This document shows positions 62,810-64,000 of a stretch of 64,000 nt of DNA, piece after piece. Each line of letters starts with the position of its first letter. Position 1 is the first letter of the stretch. The DNA is taken from positions 143,840 to 207,839 of the forward strand of contig NZ_JAHKQL010000004.1 of the NCBI RefSeq assembly GCF_018861005.1. The letters are read 5' to 3'. Source of the DNA: Polaribacter vadi. Its GTDB lineage: Bacteria; Bacteroidota; Bacteroidia; Flavobacteriales; Flavobacteriaceae. The position numbers were made by a program, and so were the translations under genes. A model generated the notes under the pieces. It saw only the letters and a list, made by a program, of their open reading frames with translations. It was not told where the DNA came from and searched no databases.

Positions 62810-62843
62810 AAGTCGCTTAATTTATTTTAAGCGACTTTTTTTT
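62810..62843 (+). terminator. terminator after the cold-shock gene
   Basis: AGTCGCTTAA pairs perfectly with TTAAGCGACT around a 6-base loop and is followed by seven T. Confidence 0.88.
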
Positions 62844-62847
62844 GCCG

Positions 62848-62855
62848 TATTTTTG
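62848..62855 (+). promoter_or_regulatory. Bacteroidota -7 box for the heme A synthase gene
   Basis: TATTTTTG, a full TAnnTTTG match, directly after the csp terminator and 19 bases before the ATG at 62874. Confidence 0.55.
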
Positions 62856-62873
62856 CAAAAACATTTTTTTTTG

Positions 62874-63893
62874 ATGAAAACAAGATTTCCTAAAATTGTT
62901 CAAATTTCTATAATATCTCTTTATCTTATTTTTTTAGCTGGTTCTGTAGTTAGAATGACAGGCTCTGGAATGGGTTGCCCTGATTGGCCTAAATGTTTTG
63001 GCTATTACATACCACCAACTTCTGAAGAACAAATTACTTGGAAACCAAATACTGAATTTAAAAAAGGTTTTATCATTATTAAAGATGAGGTTTTATTTGT
63101 TGCTGAAAATGATTTAAAAACATCTTCTGAATTTAACGCGAATAATTGGGCTAAATACACCAAACACGATTATAATAAGTTTAATAAATATCACTCTTGG
63201 ACAGAATACATTAATAGATTAACTTCTGTTTTAGCTGGTTTTGTATTTCTATTTTTAATTTATGGAGCCACCAAATTCTGGAAAGAAAACAAAACAATTA
63301 CTTACTTATCTTTTGCAGCTTTCTTTTTAATGCTTTTTGAAGCTTGGTTAGGAAAAACAGTGGTAGACACTAATTTAACTCCCGCAATTATTACAATTCA
63401 CATGGTAATTGGCTTAATTATCATTGCCATTTTACTAAAGTTAAAATTTATTCTTTCTGACAAAAAAACTTATAATTACAACTCAACTTTTAATAAACTA
63501 TTAATTGTTTCTGTAATTTTCTCTTTGATACAAATTGCAATGGGCACACAAGTTAGGCAGTTTATTGATGAGCAAGTAAAACTTTTTGGTTTCGAGAACA
63601 AGAACTACAGTTTAATGGAACCTAGTTTTAAATTTTACTTTCATAGATCTTTTACTATTGCTATTTTGCTAGTAAACTTTGGGATGTTTTACATCAATCA
63701 AATAAAAAAGTTAGGCTATAAATTAGTTAATTGGATTATCTTTTTACTATTCTTAGAAACCTTAACTGGTATTTTAATGTATTATGCTGAATTCCCTTTA
63801 GGCACACAAGCTACACATTTATTAGCAGGCGCCATTTTATTTGGATTACAATTTTATTTATGGTTGCAAAGCAGGAGAACTGTTAAGGGGTAG
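62874..63893 (+). CDS. ctaA: heme A synthase (COX15/CtaA family)
   Basis: 339 residues with seven or eight membrane helices. Oxidises heme O to heme A for aa3-type cytochrome oxidase. LAGSVVRMTGSGMGCPDWPKCFG near the start is the COX15 signature (given in parts: VRMTGSGMGCPDWP). The heme histidines are in HSWTEYINR, TIHMVIGL, FHRSFTI and THLLAGA. The loop after the first helix is enlarged (about 60 residues) as in other flavobacteria. The frame is open to 62853, but the promoter box sits there, so the ATG at 62874 is used. The stop codon lies inside a short heptamer repeat. Confidence 0.92.
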   Translation: MKTRFPKIVQISIISLYLIFLAGSVVRMTGSGMGCPDWPKCFGYYIPPTSEEQITWKPNTEFKKGFIIIKDEVLFVAENDLKTSSEFNANNWAKYTKHDYNKFNKYHSWTEYINRLTSVLAGFVFLFLIYGATKFWKENKTITYLSFAAFFLMLFEAWLGKTVVDTNLTPAIITIHMVIGLIIIAILLKLKFILSDKKTYNYNSTFNKLLIVSVIFSLIQIAMGTQVRQFIDEQVKLFGFENKNYSLMEPSFKFYFHRSFTIAILLVNFGMFYINQIKKLGYKLVNWIIFLLFLETLTGILMYYAEFPLGTQATHLLAGAILFGLQFYLWLQSRRTVKG

Positions 63894-63915
63894 CAGTTAG
63901 CAGTTAGCAGTAGCA
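63891..63915. repeat. tandem heptamer repeat (TAGCAGT)
   Basis: Three to four units of TAGCAGT, one shortened by a base, beginning at the ctaA stop codon. Confidence 0.6.
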
Positions 63916-63970
63916 AAATAAATTTAAAGTCGAAAATCAAAGAAAAAAACAACTCTTTTTACCACACCAA

Positions 63971-64000
63971 AACACTGAACACTGAATACTGAATACTGAA
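63971..64000. repeat. tandem heptamer repeat (ACTGAAC/ACTGAAT), cut by the window edge
   Basis: Four units of seven bases, two with C and two with T at one position, running to the last base of the window. Confidence 0.6.

Overview
The window looks like chromosomal DNA of a marine-type Flavobacteriaceae (Bacteroidota), close to Polaribacter or Tenacibaculum in style. The grounds are a very AT-rich base composition, a type IX secretion (Por) C-terminal sorting domain, many lipoproteins, a TonB-dependent receptor, the Bacteroidota promoter box TAnnTTTG (CAAAnnTA on the minus strand) in front of many genes, and few Shine-Dalgarno sequences. Most genes are ordinary core genes in short operons. 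I see no prophage, transposase, CRISPR array or rRNA operon.

Region by region. 1-8.5 kb: the 3' end of a probable FUSC-family membrane protein, adenine deaminase, an M23 peptidase, a large secreted beta-propeller/amidohydrolase, 5-formyl-THF cyclo-ligase with an MmcQ/YjbR protein, and a CorA-type transporter. 8.5-13 kb (minus): a 43-residue membrane protein, ruvC, hemW and a cyclase, then mnmD with a cytochrome-like lipoprotein and a DUF4920 lipoprotein. 13-19 kb: a branched-chain aminotransferase, a PqqB-like MBL lipoprotein, an EEP hydrolase with an MscS channel, a Spy-like protein and a gamma carbonic anhydrase. 19-24.5 kb: a LytTR-type two-component cluster with a partner membrane protein and a divergent VWA protein. 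24.5-30 kb: PAP2, GNAT, NhaC, DUF1684, DUF4252, a decayed MFS transporter and a Na/Ca exchanger. 30-33.3 kb: small conserved proteins, tRNA-Arg(ACG) and a tandem duplication of a membrane-anchored PAS protein. 33.3-38.3 kb: clpS, prmA, tpiA, a thioredoxin-like lipoprotein, pyrF, a 51-residue zinc ribbon and a JmjC/cupin protein. 38.3-44.2 kb: flotillin with NfeD, and a TonB receptor divergent from a MocR-like regulator. 44.2-48.4 kb: umuC, a DUF2007/zinc-ribbon gene and umuD, then three DUF2975 paralogues with an HTH regulator. 48.4-64 kb: a DPP4-like peptidase, tadA, dxs, a T9SS cargo protein, dgt, a TlpA-like protein, nrdA and nrdB, a cold-shock protein and heme A synthase.

Several genes share pathways. 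nrdAB and dgt set dNTP pools. ruvC and umuDC act in DNA repair and damage tolerance. pyrF, ade and the formyl-THF ligase serve nucleotide and one-carbon metabolism. hemW and COX15 serve heme. mnmD and tadA modify the tRNA wobble base.

The most interesting non-routine signals are: (i) three TTTACTCATT direct repeats exactly 21 bp apart, between the LytTR cluster and the VWA gene; (ii) a dispersed 51-bp hairpin element (two near-identical copies and one shorter relative whose stem has changed on both sides); (iii) a second palindromic repeat family that sits in frame inside both hemW and ruvC; (iv) a MocR-like regulator that has glutamine where the PLP-binding lysine is expected; (v) the duplicated leader-ORF plus PAS cassette; and (vi) three DUF2975 genes with the same C-terminal tail beside a small HTH gene. 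Coordinates were read by hand and may be off by a base for non-coding sites.
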